A stretch of DNA of 9,064 nucleotides from an uncultured Desulfovibrio sp. (GCA_937926875.1 CALBAX010000077.1:1-9064), one strand, 5' to 3'. Positions 1 to 6,121 are shown, counted from the first letter of the stretch. Notes: generated from the sequence alone by a model not told the origin. Made by a program: numbers and translations.

Positions 1-729
1 TACACCTTCGAGAACGCCATCCGCGCCGGTATCACCTTCAACATCGGCGGCGGCTATGCCGAGACCAGCGGCGGCGACCTCAACAGCACCGAAAACCGCA
101 TGACCTTCTGGGGCCTGGGCGCTTACGCCGGCTGGAACTACGAGAACTTCGGCCTCATGGCCGACGTCTCCTACACCAGCACCTGGAACCAGCTGGAGCA
201 GGATCTCGATCCCGGCATGGGCATGGGCGACCTGGAAGCCGACGTGCAGGCCACGGCCATCAGCGCCGGCCTGCGTGCCGAATACAAGCTGGAGACCAGC
301 GTGCTGGACATCATCCCGCATGTGGGCGTACGCTACATGAGCCTCAACACCTGGGGCTATGACGTGGACGCCAACGGCGGCACGGTGATGGAAGGCGACG
401 GTTTCCACCAGGACATCTGGACCTTCCCGGTGGGCGTGACCTTCAGCAAGGACATCACTCTGGACAGCGGCTGGTTCTTCAAGCCCAGCGTCGACTTCAG
501 CGTGATCCCGGCTGCGGGCGACATCAAGGCCAGGGAAGACGTGCGCTTCACCGGCGCCCCGGCTGTGGCCGAGATGGAGACCCAGATGATGGACTACCTC
601 ACCTGGCAGGGCGGGGTGGGCGTCCAGTTGGGTAACGACAACCTGAGCTTCGGCGTCAACTACACCCTGCAGGCCGGCCAGAATACTACCGGTCACGGCG
701 TGTTCGGCAACTTCCGTTACGAGTTCTAA
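1..729 (+). CDS. Autotransporter outer-membrane beta-barrel domain protein, C-terminal part (5' truncated)
   Basis: The reading frame is already open at base 1 and ends at TAA 727-729, so about 242 C-terminal residues are visible and the N-terminus lies left of the window. The visible protein has the alternating aromatic/polar pattern of amphipathic transmembrane beta-strands (for example WGLGAYAGWNYENFGLMADV and LSFGVNYTLQAG), many Gly/Tyr/Trp residues, and the terminal strand FGNFRYEF with a C-terminal Phe. That last strand is the classic BAM-recognition signal of outer-membrane barrels. The size suits the ~250-300-residue autotransporter (type V secretion) barrel that anchors a surface passenger domain. 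The passenger, and so the function, is out of view. A plain porin-like barrel is the main alternative. The codon use is high-GC like its neighbours, with no sign of decay. Confidence 0.82.
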   Translation, partial: YTFENAIRAGITFNIGGGYAETSGGDLNSTENRMTFWGLGAYAGWNYENFGLMADVSYTSTWNQLEQDLDPGMGMGDLEADVQATAISAGLRAEYKLETSVLDIIPHVGVRYMSLNTWGYDVDANGGTVMEGDGFHQDIWTFPVGVTFSKDITLDSGWFFKPSVDFSVIPAAGDIKAREDVRFTGAPAVAEMETQMMDYLTWQGGVGVQLGNDNLSFGVNYTLQAGQNTTGHGVFGNFRYEF

Positions 730-741
730 ACCATCAGCCCA

Positions 742-813
742 CGCGGCGGCCGTCAAAAACCGCGGTCGCCGCGCTTCCCAGGGCCGGCCTTCCCATTCCC
801 GGGAGACCGGCCC
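742..813. repeat. Double-hairpin intergenic repeat, copy 1 (terminator-like, after the autotransporter)
   Basis: This 72-bp unit begins 12 bases after the autotransporter stop and is repeated, with about 80% identity by eye, at 927-1001. Each copy carries two inverted repeats. The first is CGCGGCGGCC paired with GGTCGCCGCG (742-751 with 764-773, one G-T pair). The second is GGGCCGGCCT paired with AGACCGGCCC (one mismatch) around a ~13-base interior. There is no T-run after the second stem, so it is not a canonical Rho-independent terminator, but its position suggests 3'-end formation or mRNA protection. Confidence 0.6.
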
Positions 814-926
814 GACTGATTCATGCTCCCGTTCCCTCAGGACGTTGGCACGGGCGCCCCACAGACCGGCCACATACCGGAGCGAGGGGGCAGGCAGCTT
901 CCACCTGGACATCGCACCGCTGACCG

Positions 927-1001
927 CGCGGCGGCCGTCGAGAGTCACGGGCGCCGCGCTTTTCCAGGGGCCGGTCTTCGAACCTTCCGGGAGACCGGCC
1001 C
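927..1001. repeat. Double-hairpin intergenic repeat, copy 2
   Basis: This is the second copy of the 742-813 unit, in the same orientation and shifted by 185 bp. Shared blocks include CGCGGCGGCCGTC at the start, GCCGCGCTT in the middle and CCGGGAGACCGGCCC at the end. The second stem is stronger here: GGGGCCGGTCT (967-977) pairs perfectly over 11 bp with AGACCGGCCCC (992-1002) around a 14-base loop. The central AAAAACC tract of copy 1 is replaced by GAGAGTC. The function is unknown; a duplicated terminator or a REP-like element are both possible. Confidence 0.6.
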
Positions 1002-1042
1002 CTCTACAACCCGACTGCGGATGCATCTATGGAGCATGCCCT

Positions 1043-1117
1043 GTGACATCCATCAATATCCTCATCGGCGTCCATCTGACCATGATCCTTTGCCTGCTCA
1101 TGCAGCTTGGCGATTAA
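1043..1117 (+). CDS. Candidate 24-aa hydrophobic small protein (GTG start)
   Basis: A short frame runs from GTG 1043 to TAA 1115-1117. It encodes a peptide beginning MTSINILIG (initiator GTG read as Met) and ending LLMQLGD, with roughly 15 of 24 residues hydrophobic, enough for one membrane segment. A GGAG Shine-Dalgarno-like sequence at 1031-1034 sits 8 bases before the GTG. The stop is 27 bases ahead of the lipoprotein gene, which would allow co-transcription. The stretch is less GC-rich than the flanking hairpin repeats (ATCAATATCC). The same frame is open further upstream, but there it crosses the repeats and has no plausible start signal. It has no recognised family, and chance occurrence cannot be excluded. 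Confidence 0.35.
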   Translation: MTSINILIGVHLTMILCLLMQLGD

Positions 1118-1144
1118 CTTTCAACCCTTCCAAGGAAGAGATCC

Positions 1145-1708
1145 ATGCGCCACCTTCCCCGTTTCCTGTCCGGCCTTGCCCTCATGCTGACCCTGCCCCT
1201 GTCCGGCTGTCTGGATACCGGCCCTGACGTGGTCTGCGTGGATGTGGAACGCGTTCTCAGCCAGTCCAAGGCCGCCCAGCAGGCCAACGAGCATCTGGGC
1301 AAGGTCCAGGGCATCCTGCAGAACGGTCTGGCCGCCTATCAGGAGGAATTGAAAAAAAGCCCCGAAGAGAAACGCCAGCAGGAGCTGCGTCAGGGCCTGG
1401 CCCTGCTGCAACGCCAGATGGCCCTGGAACAGGCTGCCGCCCGCGACGTGGTCAGCAAGCACATGCTGGCCCAGATCGACGCCTGGCGCGCAGACAAGGG
1501 CGACGTGGCCGTCATCGCCCGCCAGAACGTCCTTTCCGCTCCCGCGTCCATGGACATCACCGCTGAGATCATCAGCCGCATGGATGCGGGCAGCGTCCAG
1601 TTTGCCGAACTGCCCCGGGTCAGCATCCGTACCCAGGCCGACAAGCCGGAAGAGGCGGCTCCGGCTGAAAACAAGGCGCCCGCGGCCAAAAAGAACGAGA
1701 AAAAATAA
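1145..1708 (+). CDS. Skp/OmpH-like lipoprotein
   Basis: This 187-residue protein starts at ATG 1145, preceded by AAGGAAGA about 5 bases upstream. Residues 1-21 form a lipoprotein signal peptide with an L-S-G-C lipobox, so Cys22 would be lipidated and the mature protein membrane-anchored. The next part, VVCVDVERVLSQSKAAQQ, resembles the start of the Skp/OmpH family (periplasmic chaperone fold). It is followed by a long charged, Gln/Leu-rich helix, about residues 40-105, likely coiled coil as in the Skp tentacles. The C-terminus (about 165-187) is a Lys/Ala/Glu-rich low-complexity tail. Canonical Skp is soluble and assists outer-membrane protein folding, so a lipidated version would be a membrane-tethered relative. 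The neighbouring autotransporter fits an envelope role, but this is inference. Family assignment is moderate because Skp-like sequences are weakly conserved. Confidence 0.72.
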   Translation: MRHLPRFLSGLALMLTLPLSGCLDTGPDVVCVDVERVLSQSKAAQQANEHLGKVQGILQNGLAAYQEELKKSPEEKRQQELRQGLALLQRQMALEQAAARDVVSKHMLAQIDAWRADKGDVAVIARQNVLSAPASMDITAEIISRMDAGSVQFAELPRVSIRTQADKPEEAAPAENKAPAAKKNEKK

Positions 1709-1740
1709 ACCATGCCGCCCCTCCCGCCGGCACACCGCAC

Positions 1741-1785
1741 GACGGCAAGAACGGCAAAGGACGCCCTTTCCGGCCGTCTGCCGTC
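1741..1785. terminator. Long imperfect hairpin after the lipoprotein gene
   Basis: GACGGCA (1741-1747) pairs with TGCCGTC (1779-1785). Inside it, ACGGC (1751-1755) pairs with GCCGT (1773-1777), and AAAGG (1756-1760) pairs with CCTTT (1765-1769) around a 4-base loop. This gives about 17 bp broken by two small internal loops, 32 bases after the stop. No T-run follows, so the role as a transcription terminator or 3'-end stabiliser is tentative. Confidence 0.45.
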
Positions 1786-1795
1786 CCGCCGGCGA

Positions 1796-1858
1796 CCGGG
1801 AACGCACGTGCCTTCAGGCACACGGCCCTGCGGCGTGCGTACCGCACCGAAGGCAGAC
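1796..1858. repeat. 63-bp dispersed direct repeat, copy A
   Basis: This 63-bp block recurs at 2558-2620 in the same orientation with 4 mismatches and no gaps. It starts CCGGGAACGC and ends GAAGGCAGAC. It contains a tight hairpin, GTGCC-TTCA-GGCAC (1808-1821), inside a wider palindrome in which ACGCAC (1802-1807) pairs with GTGCGT (1835-1840). A further GGTGCG-GCCA-CGCACC hairpin follows at 1864-1879 but is not shared with copy B. The copy lies in the spacer between the lipoprotein gene and the DUF3467-like gene. Such short palindromic spacers resemble REP or miniature elements. Confidence 0.72.
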
Positions 1859-1935
1859 AGACAGGTGCGGCCACGCACCGGCGCATGACCGGCGCCGTTG
1901 TCCCGACCCGCAACACCTGACACAAGGAGCAGACC

Positions 1936-2256
1936 ATGCCCGCCCTGAAAAAGACCCCCGCCAACAGCCACGCCCCTGAACAGCAGCCCGGACAGCCGCA
2001 GATGCGCGTGGCCATGCTGCCCGCCCCCGCCCTGGAGACCATCTACGCCAATGCCTTCCAGACCACCTTCGCCCGCGGCGAGATCCTGCTCACGGCCTGT
2101 GTGAGCCGCCAGGAAAATGACAAGCAGGGCCCGGTACTGGCCGTGCAGCCGCAAAAAGCCGTCGGCATGAGCCCCGAAAGCGCCAAGCGTCTGGCGGCCG
2201 CCCTGGTGCAGGCCATCCAGCAGTACGAGGCCCAGTACGGCGAGATCAGCCTGTAA
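1936..2256 (+). CDS. DUF3467-like small protein
   Basis: This 106-residue protein starts at ATG 1936 with a good ribosome site (AAGGAGC, about 6 bases upstream). The first ~25 residues are a Pro/Gln-rich, probably disordered leader. Two blocks recall the DUF3467 family: YANAFQTTFARGEILLTACV (about 37-56), like the usual YAN...(E/D)... strand region, and a C-terminal helix containing MSPESAKRLAAALVQAIQQY (78-97) that ends QYGEI, like the family's SP..AKRL..AL...I..YE..(F/Y)GEI signature. No catalytic residues, signal peptide or membrane segment are visible, so it is likely cytosolic. The function of the family is unknown. The XRE regulator follows 49 bases downstream and may be its partner. 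Assignment is by remembered motif only. Confidence 0.7.
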   Translation: MPALKKTPANSHAPEQQPGQPQMRVAMLPAPALETIYANAFQTTFARGEILLTACVSRQENDKQGPVLAVQPQKAVGMSPESAKRLAAALVQAIQQYEAQYGEISL

Positions 2257-2263
2257 CCCCCAC

Positions 2264-2289
2264 GGGATGGGGCTGCGAGGCCCCATCCC
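2264..2289 (+). terminator. GC-rich hairpin after the DUF3467-like gene
   Basis: GGGATGGGGC (2264-2273) and GCCCCATCCC (2280-2289) form a perfect 10-bp stem with the 6-base loop TGCGAG, 7 bases after the upstream stop codon. No T-run follows, so termination may be partial. It lies between the DUF3467-like gene and the XRE regulator and ends 16 bases before the regulator's likely ATG, so it could also control that gene's expression. Confidence 0.55.
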
Positions 2290-2305
2290 CCCAACATTCG
2301 TTGCA

Positions 2306-2518
2306 ATGGCTGAAAACGACATTGTCCTGCGGGCTGCCCGGAATATCGCCAGACGGCGCCGTCAGCTGAAGATCACGCAAAAGGAGATGGCCCTCCTTCT
2401 GTCGCTGACGACCGAGACCGTCTGCCGTCTGGAGAAAGGGCAGCATGATTTTTCCCTGCGCCGCCTCCAGCAGTTTGCCGACATCTTCGGCTGCCAGATC
2501 ATCGATCTGCTCCGCTGA
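2306..2518 (+). CDS. XRE/Cro-C1 family helix-turn-helix regulator
   Basis: This is a 70-residue, single-domain DNA-binding protein. The helix-turn-helix covers about residues 8-65. RAARNIARRRRQLKITQKEM holds helices 1-2, the LLSLTTETVCRLEKGQ part holds the recognition helix with the conserved 'RLEKG' turn, and FADIFGCQIIDLL closes the fold, as in HTH_3/XRE proteins. An in-frame ATG at 2267 would add 13 residues (MGLRGPIPPTFVA), but that codon lies inside the hairpin at 2264-2289 and the extra residues are unlike the family, so 2306 is preferred. Neither start has a clear Shine-Dalgarno sequence, so translation may be weak, leaderless or coupled to the gene upstream. There is no ligand-binding or oligomerisation domain. 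It probably represses its own operon or neighbours, which is inferred from context only. Confidence 0.82.
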   Translation: MAENDIVLRAARNIARRRRQLKITQKEMALLLSLTTETVCRLEKGQHDFSLRRLQQFADIFGCQIIDLLR

Positions 2519-2557
2519 CTTCGGCCCGGCCCCTATCCCCTTCTTCCCCGCCAACGC

Positions 2558-2620
2558 CCGGGAACGCGCGTGCCTTCAGGCACACGGCCCTGCGGCGTGC
2601 GCATCACACCGAAGGCAGAC
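2558..2620. repeat. 63-bp dispersed direct repeat, copy B
   Basis: This is the second copy of the 1796-1858 repeat, 762 bp downstream in the same orientation. The TGCCTTCAGGCA hairpin and the ACACGGCCCTGCGGCGTGCG block are identical to copy A. The differences are an A-to-G change in the left outer arm and three changes near GTACCG/GCATCA, so the outer palindrome still pairs only partly (one G-T pair, one mismatch). It begins 40 bases after the XRE stop, so the two copies bracket the DUF3467-XRE gene pair. Confidence 0.72.
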
Positions 2621-2854
2621 GGGTAAGATCGGCCCCGCCCTGGCGCCCGGGCCGCCTGCGACAGGCCCCGTGCCCTGCCGGGATGCTCCCTGCGCAGCAA
2701 GTCCCTGCCCCCGGCCCTTGCCGCCTTCTCCACTGTCCGGCCCATGGGAGTGGCTTTGGGGAGGAAATAGAGCGAAAGGGCCCGGCCATCCATCTTCCTC
2801 CATGCCGCTGCGGACGGCGTTACCTCCTGTCCCGGTTTCACCGGCCGTTTTGTA

Positions 2855-2883
2855 TTGCCGCTCCAAAGCGCGCATGATATACT
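2855..2883 (+). promoter_or_regulatory. Sigma-70-type promoter with extended -10 for the NhaC-family gene
   Basis: TTGCCG (2855-2860, 4 of 6 bases matching TTGACA) is separated by exactly 17 bases from TATACT (2878-2883, 5 of 6 matching TATAAT). A TG one base before the -10 gives the extended TGnTATACT form. It stands out as an AT-rich island in a GC-rich spacer. Transcription would start near 2890 and leave a ~100-base 5' leader before the antiporter gene. Confidence 0.66.
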
Positions 2884-2991
2884 TTCGCGCACGCAGTCCA
2901 GCGCGACCGGGAAGATCACGCGCCGGCGGGGGATGCCGGCAAGCCGTGTGCGGCGCTGCGCCTTCCAGACCTTCAAGACAGGAGCATGTTC

Positions 2992-4530
2992 ATGGATCCG
3001 TTTGACGCGGGTTGGCTCTCTCTGCTGCCGCCCATCATCGCCATCACCCTGGCCCTGATCACCAAGGAAGTCATTTCCTCCCTCTTCCTCGGCATTCTCA
3101 GCGGCACCATCATCTATTGCCTGGGCATGGGCACGGGCGACATGATCATCAAGCCCGTGGAGATCGCCTTCACCACCATGGTGAACAAGGTCGATTTCAA
3201 CATCATCATCTTCTGTACCCTGCTGGGCGCCCTGGTGTTCACCATATCGCGCGCCGGCGGTACGCGGGCCTACGGCAACTGGGCCACCAAGCGCATCAAG
3301 AGCAAGCGCGTGGCCATGCTCTCCACCGGCGGCCTGGGCGCCTTCATCTTCATCGACGACTATTTCAACTGCCTCACCGTGGGCACGGTCATGCGCCCGG
3401 TGACGGATCGTTACAAGATCTCCCGCGCCAAGCTGGCCTACATCATCGACGCCACCGCCGCCCCCATCTGCATCATCGCGCCCATCTCCAGCTGGGCCGC
3501 CGCCGTGGGCAGCAACCTGAAAGCCACCGGCGCCTTTGAAAGCGATTTCGCGGCCTTCATCGCCACCATCCCCTACAACTTCTACGCCCTGTTCTCCCTC
3601 ATCATGGTGCTCATGGTCTGCCTGGCCGACTTCGACTTCGGCCCCATGCGCAAGGCCGAGCTGCGCGCCCAGCAGGGCGAACTGGGCAACGTGGATGCCG
3701 AACAGGCCGAGATGGGCGCCAGCGCCAAGGGCCACCTGATGGACATGCTCGTGCCCATCGGCAGCCTGATCGTCTTCGCCGTTCTGGCCCTGCTCTACAG
3801 CGGCGGCTACTGGGGCAGCGATCCCGCCTATCACACCCTGGCCGCCGCCTTCGGCAACTGCAGCGCCTCCAAGGCTCTTGTCTGGGCCTCCTTCGGTGCC
3901 ATCACCGTGGCCTTCTTCATGTTCGTGCCCAGAGGGCTCATGAGCCTCAAGGCTTTCATGGACTGCGCCGGCGAAGGCATGAAGGCCATGATGCCCGCCA
4001 ATACCATCCTGGTGCTGGCCTGGGCCATCAGCGGCGTGTGCCGCGACCTTTTGCAGACCCCGCTCTTCGTCAAGACCCTGGTGGCCGACGGCGGCATCTC
4101 CGGCGGCCTGCTGCCCGCCATCATCTTTGTGGTGGCCGGCTTCCTGAGTTTCTCCACCGGTACCGCCTGGGGGACCTTCGGCATCCTGATCCCCATCGTG
4201 GTGCCCGTGGCCCAGGCCGTGGATCCCAACCTGGTACTGATCTGCCTGTCCGCCACCCTGGCCGGCAGCGTCTTCGGCGACCACTGCTCGCCCATCTCCG
4301 ACACCACCATCCTCTCCAGCGCCGGTGCGGGCTGCGCCCATCTGGAACACGTCTCCACACAGATGCTCTATGCCTGTGTGGTGGCGGCCAGCAGCGCGGT
4401 GGGCTACACGGTCTCCGGTTTCATGCACGGCAGCCTGCTGCCGGGCTTCGCTTCCGGCCTGATCTTCATGGTCGTGACCATGCTGGTGCTGCGCCAGCGC
4501 AACAGGCAGAAGGATGCGGCCCAGGCCTAG
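2992..4530 (+). CDS. NhaC-family Na+/H+ antiporter-like membrane transporter
   Basis: This is a polytopic inner-membrane protein of 512 residues. I take ATG 2992 (MDPFDAGW) as the start because the AGGAG at 2980-2984 is 7 bases from it but only 1 base from the ATG at 2986, which would add Met-Phe. About 11-12 hydrophobic segments are visible, the first at ~9-45 and the last at ~484-500. Signatures of the NhaC/Na_H_antiporter family are present: FIFIDDYFNCLTVGTVMRPV (about 118-137), YKISRAKLAYIIDATAAPIC (141-160) followed by PISSWAA, FSTGTAWGTFGILIPI (387-402), and GDHCSPISDTTILSSAGAGC (429-448). Acidic residues in these segments are the probable ion-binding sites. A charged cytoplasmic loop occupies ~212-250. 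The family exchanges Na+ for H+, but some members move organic anions, so the substrate is unproven. It is monocistronic, with its own promoter at 2855-2883 and a strong terminator after it, and it faces the isl genes tail to tail. Confidence 0.87.
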   Translation: MDPFDAGWLSLLPPIIAITLALITKEVISSLFLGILSGTIIYCLGMGTGDMIIKPVEIAFTTMVNKVDFNIIIFCTLLGALVFTISRAGGTRAYGNWATKRIKSKRVAMLSTGGLGAFIFIDDYFNCLTVGTVMRPVTDRYKISRAKLAYIIDATAAPICIIAPISSWAAAVGSNLKATGAFESDFAAFIATIPYNFYALFSLIMVLMVCLADFDFGPMRKAELRAQQGELGNVDAEQAEMGASAKGHLMDMLVPIGSLIVFAVLALLYSGGYWGSDPAYHTLAAAFGNCSASKALVWASFGAITVAFFMFVPRGLMSLKAFMDCAGEGMKAMMPANTILVLAWAISGVCRDLLQTPLFVKTLVADGGISGGLLPAIIFVVAGFLSFSTGTAWGTFGILIPIVVPVAQAVDPNLVLICLSATLAGSVFGDHCSPISDTTILSSAGAGCAHLEHVSTQMLYACVVAASSAVGYTVSGFMHGSLLPGFASGLIFMVVTMLVLRQRNRQKDAAQA

Positions 4531-4546
4531 CCTGGCTTCCCGCGAT

Positions 4547-4599
4547 CATGACGCAAAAAAAGGCGCTTCCCTTCGGGGAGGCGCCTTTTTCACGTCATG
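4547..4599. terminator. Bidirectional Rho-independent terminator between the convergent antiporter and regulator genes
   Basis: The core stem is GGCGCTTCCC (4562-4571) with GGGAGGCGCC (4576-4585), 10 bp with one G-T pair, closed by a cUUCGg tetraloop. It is flanked by A7 (4555-4561) and T5 (4586-4590), so it works as a hairpin plus U-tract on both strands. An outer inverted repeat, CATGACG (4547-4553) with CGTCATG (4593-4599), adds 7 bp. It ends both the antiporter transcript (+) and the regulator transcript (-). Confidence 0.93.
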
Positions 4600-4627
4600 C
4601 GGACGGGCACAGCCGAAACGCACGGGA

Positions 4628-6040
4628 TCAGGAAGCCGGCCCGCCGTCCTCTTCCTTGTCGTGTCCCTTGCTGCCCTGGAGCTTGCGGAAGATGGTGCTG
4701 CGGTTGACCTGGAACAGCTCCGAGACCCGGCGCACGGAACCGTGCACCTCGATGGCCCGGCGCAAAAAATCCCGCTCCATGTCGGCGATGATCTCGCGCA
4801 GGGGCCGGGCCTGCATGAGCACGGCATCCAGGTGGCCGCCGCTCTCGTCGTGCAGGCCGCTGATGTTGGACGGCAGGTCGCGGGGCGAGATGCGGGGCCC
4901 CTGCCGGGTGATGACCAGGCTGTGGACCAGGTTCTGCAGTTCGCGCACATTGCCCGGCCAGCGGTACTGGGCCAGCATGTCCAGCGTGATGTCCATGAAG
5001 GCCAGCTTCTTGCGGTACTTGGTGGTGTACTGGCGCAGGAAGAGCTCCGCCAGCACGCGCACGTCCTCGGGCCGCTCGCGCAGGGGCGGGATGCGCACCG
5101 TGCCCACGTTGAGGCGGTAGAACAGGTCGCGGCGGAAGGTGCCGGCCTCCACGCATTCCTCAAGGTTGCGGTTGGTGGCGGCGATGATGCGCACGTCCAC
5201 CTTGCGGGGCTGGGAGCTGCCCACGCGCACGATCTCGTTGTCTTGCAGCACACGCAGCAAACGGGTCTGCATGGACAGGGGCAGCTCGCCCACTTCATCG
5301 AGGAAGATGGTGCTGCCGTCGGCGATCTCGAAGTAGCCGGGCTTCCCCTTGCTGGACGCGCCGGTGAAGGCGCCGGGCACGTAACCGAAGATCTCCGATT
5401 CCGTCAGGGTCTCGGAGATGCCGCCGCAGTCCACCTTGAGCAGGATCTTGTCCTTGCGGCGGCTCCAGCGGTGGGTCAGGCGGGCGAACACGTCCTTGCC
5501 CACGCCGGTCTCGCCCATGATGAGCACGGTGGCGTCCGTGCTGGCGTAGCGCTTGAGCTCCATGGCCACCGACTGCATGGCGCTGCTGGCAAAGACCGGT
5601 TCCAGGTCGCGTCCCTGGGACTGGGCCACGAAAGCCAGCTTGTCGTTGATCTCCTTGATGAGCTTGCGCTGTTCGCCGGTCTGCTCGTTGAGCTCGGCAA
5701 GGCGGGTCTCGTCGCGCACGAAGGTGACCACCAGACAGACCCGGCCCTTGTCGTCAAAGACGGGCGCCCCGGAGATGACCACGTTCTTGCCGTCCTTGAG
5801 CTTTTGCATGTAGGTGGCGGGCTTGCCCGTGCGCACCACTTCGGGGTTCAGGGCCAGGTCGAAAAAGCCTTCGCTGACCAGGTCGCGCACGTTCTTGCCC
5901 CGCAGGTCCCGGGCGGGAACGCCCACCAGATCGGCATACATCTGGTTCACATACAGGGTGGTGCCCATGGCATCGGAAATGAAAACACCGTCGGAAATGG
6001 TATCGAGGATGGAAGTGAAGAATTTGTGCCAGTTGACCAT
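4628..6040 (-). CDS. PAS domain sigma-54-dependent transcriptional activator
   Basis: This is a 470-residue bacterial enhancer-binding protein. The ATG at 6040-6038 follows AGGAG with 6 bases spacing. Residues ~1-118 are a PAS sensor (FFTSILDTISDGVFISDA start, VTFVRDETRLAE end). A short helix (~119-145) links it to the AAA+ domain, which has Walker A GETGVGKD (176-183), the sigma-54-contacting GAFTGA loop (223-228), Walker B IFLDE (245-249) and the FRRDLFYRLNV region (302-312). A Fis-type helix-turn-helix ends the protein (VHGSVRRVSELFQVNRSTIF, about 432-451). There is no receiver domain, so it senses a small molecule or redox cue through the PAS domain rather than a kinase. It lies downstream of islB in the same direction, which suggests control of isethionate use, but the ligand and target promoter are inferred. 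A strong terminator separates it from islB. Confidence 0.93.
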   Translation of the reverse strand: MVNWHKFFTSILDTISDGVFISDAMGTTLYVNQMYADLVGVPARDLRGKNVRDLVSEGFFDLALNPEVVRTGKPATYMQKLKDGKNVVISGAPVFDDKGRVCLVVTFVRDETRLAELNEQTGEQRKLIKEINDKLAFVAQSQGRDLEPVFASSAMQSVAMELKRYASTDATVLIMGETGVGKDVFARLTHRWSRRKDKILLKVDCGGISETLTESEIFGYVPGAFTGASSKGKPGYFEIADGSTIFLDEVGELPLSMQTRLLRVLQDNEIVRVGSSQPRKVDVRIIAATNRNLEECVEAGTFRRDLFYRLNVGTVRIPPLRERPEDVRVLAELFLRQYTTKYRKKLAFMDITLDMLAQYRWPGNVRELQNLVHSLVITRQGPRISPRDLPSNISGLHDESGGHLDAVLMQARPLREIIADMERDFLRRAIEVHGSVRRVSELFQVNRSTIFRKLQGSKGHDKEEDGGPAS

Positions 6041-6066
6041 ATCCGCTCCTTGAGAAGGCAGAGGGC

Positions 6067-6100
6067 AAAAAAAGGGCCCGTCCCCGAAAGACGGACCCTT
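6067..6100 (-). terminator. Rho-independent terminator after islB, in the leader of the regulator gene
   Basis: Read on the minus strand, AAGGGTCCGTC (6100-6090) pairs with GACGGGCCCTT (6082-6072) over 11 bp with one U-G pair around a 7-base loop, and a 7-T run (6073-6067) overlaps and follows the stem. It lies 21 bases after the islB stop and only 26 bases before the regulator's ATG. It should end most islAB transcripts before the regulator. Confidence 0.88.
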
Positions 6101-6121
6101 ACGGTTGCGCGAAAGCCCGGC

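Larger units (their letters stand above)
2519..2991. other. Gene-free spacer upstream of the NhaC-family gene
   Basis: These ~470 bases hold repeat copy B at the left and a sigma-70-type promoter near the right end. The middle (about 2625-2850) is C/G-rich with frames open on both strands that lack ribosome sites and family-like sequence. I see no convincing gene, RNA or operator there. Confidence 0.6.

Noticed and set aside
823..1227. 134-codon + strand frame in the 730-1144 spacer
   Set aside because: It runs through both hairpin repeats and into the lipoprotein signal peptide in another frame, is Pro/Arg/His-rich and lacks a ribosome site.
1390..2322. 310-codon open frame on the - strand across the lipoprotein and DUF3467 genes
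   Set aside because: It crosses two real genes, a hairpin spacer and repeat copy A; it shows no domain and no start signal.
1796..2620. The two 63-bp repeats as a CRISPR array
   Set aside because: There are only two copies, 762 bp apart, with genes between them rather than short uniform spacers.
2533..4428. 631-codon open frame on the - strand
   Set aside because: It is antisense to the NhaC-family gene, with a His/Gly/Asp-rich composition and no ribosome site. It is a shadow of codon bias.
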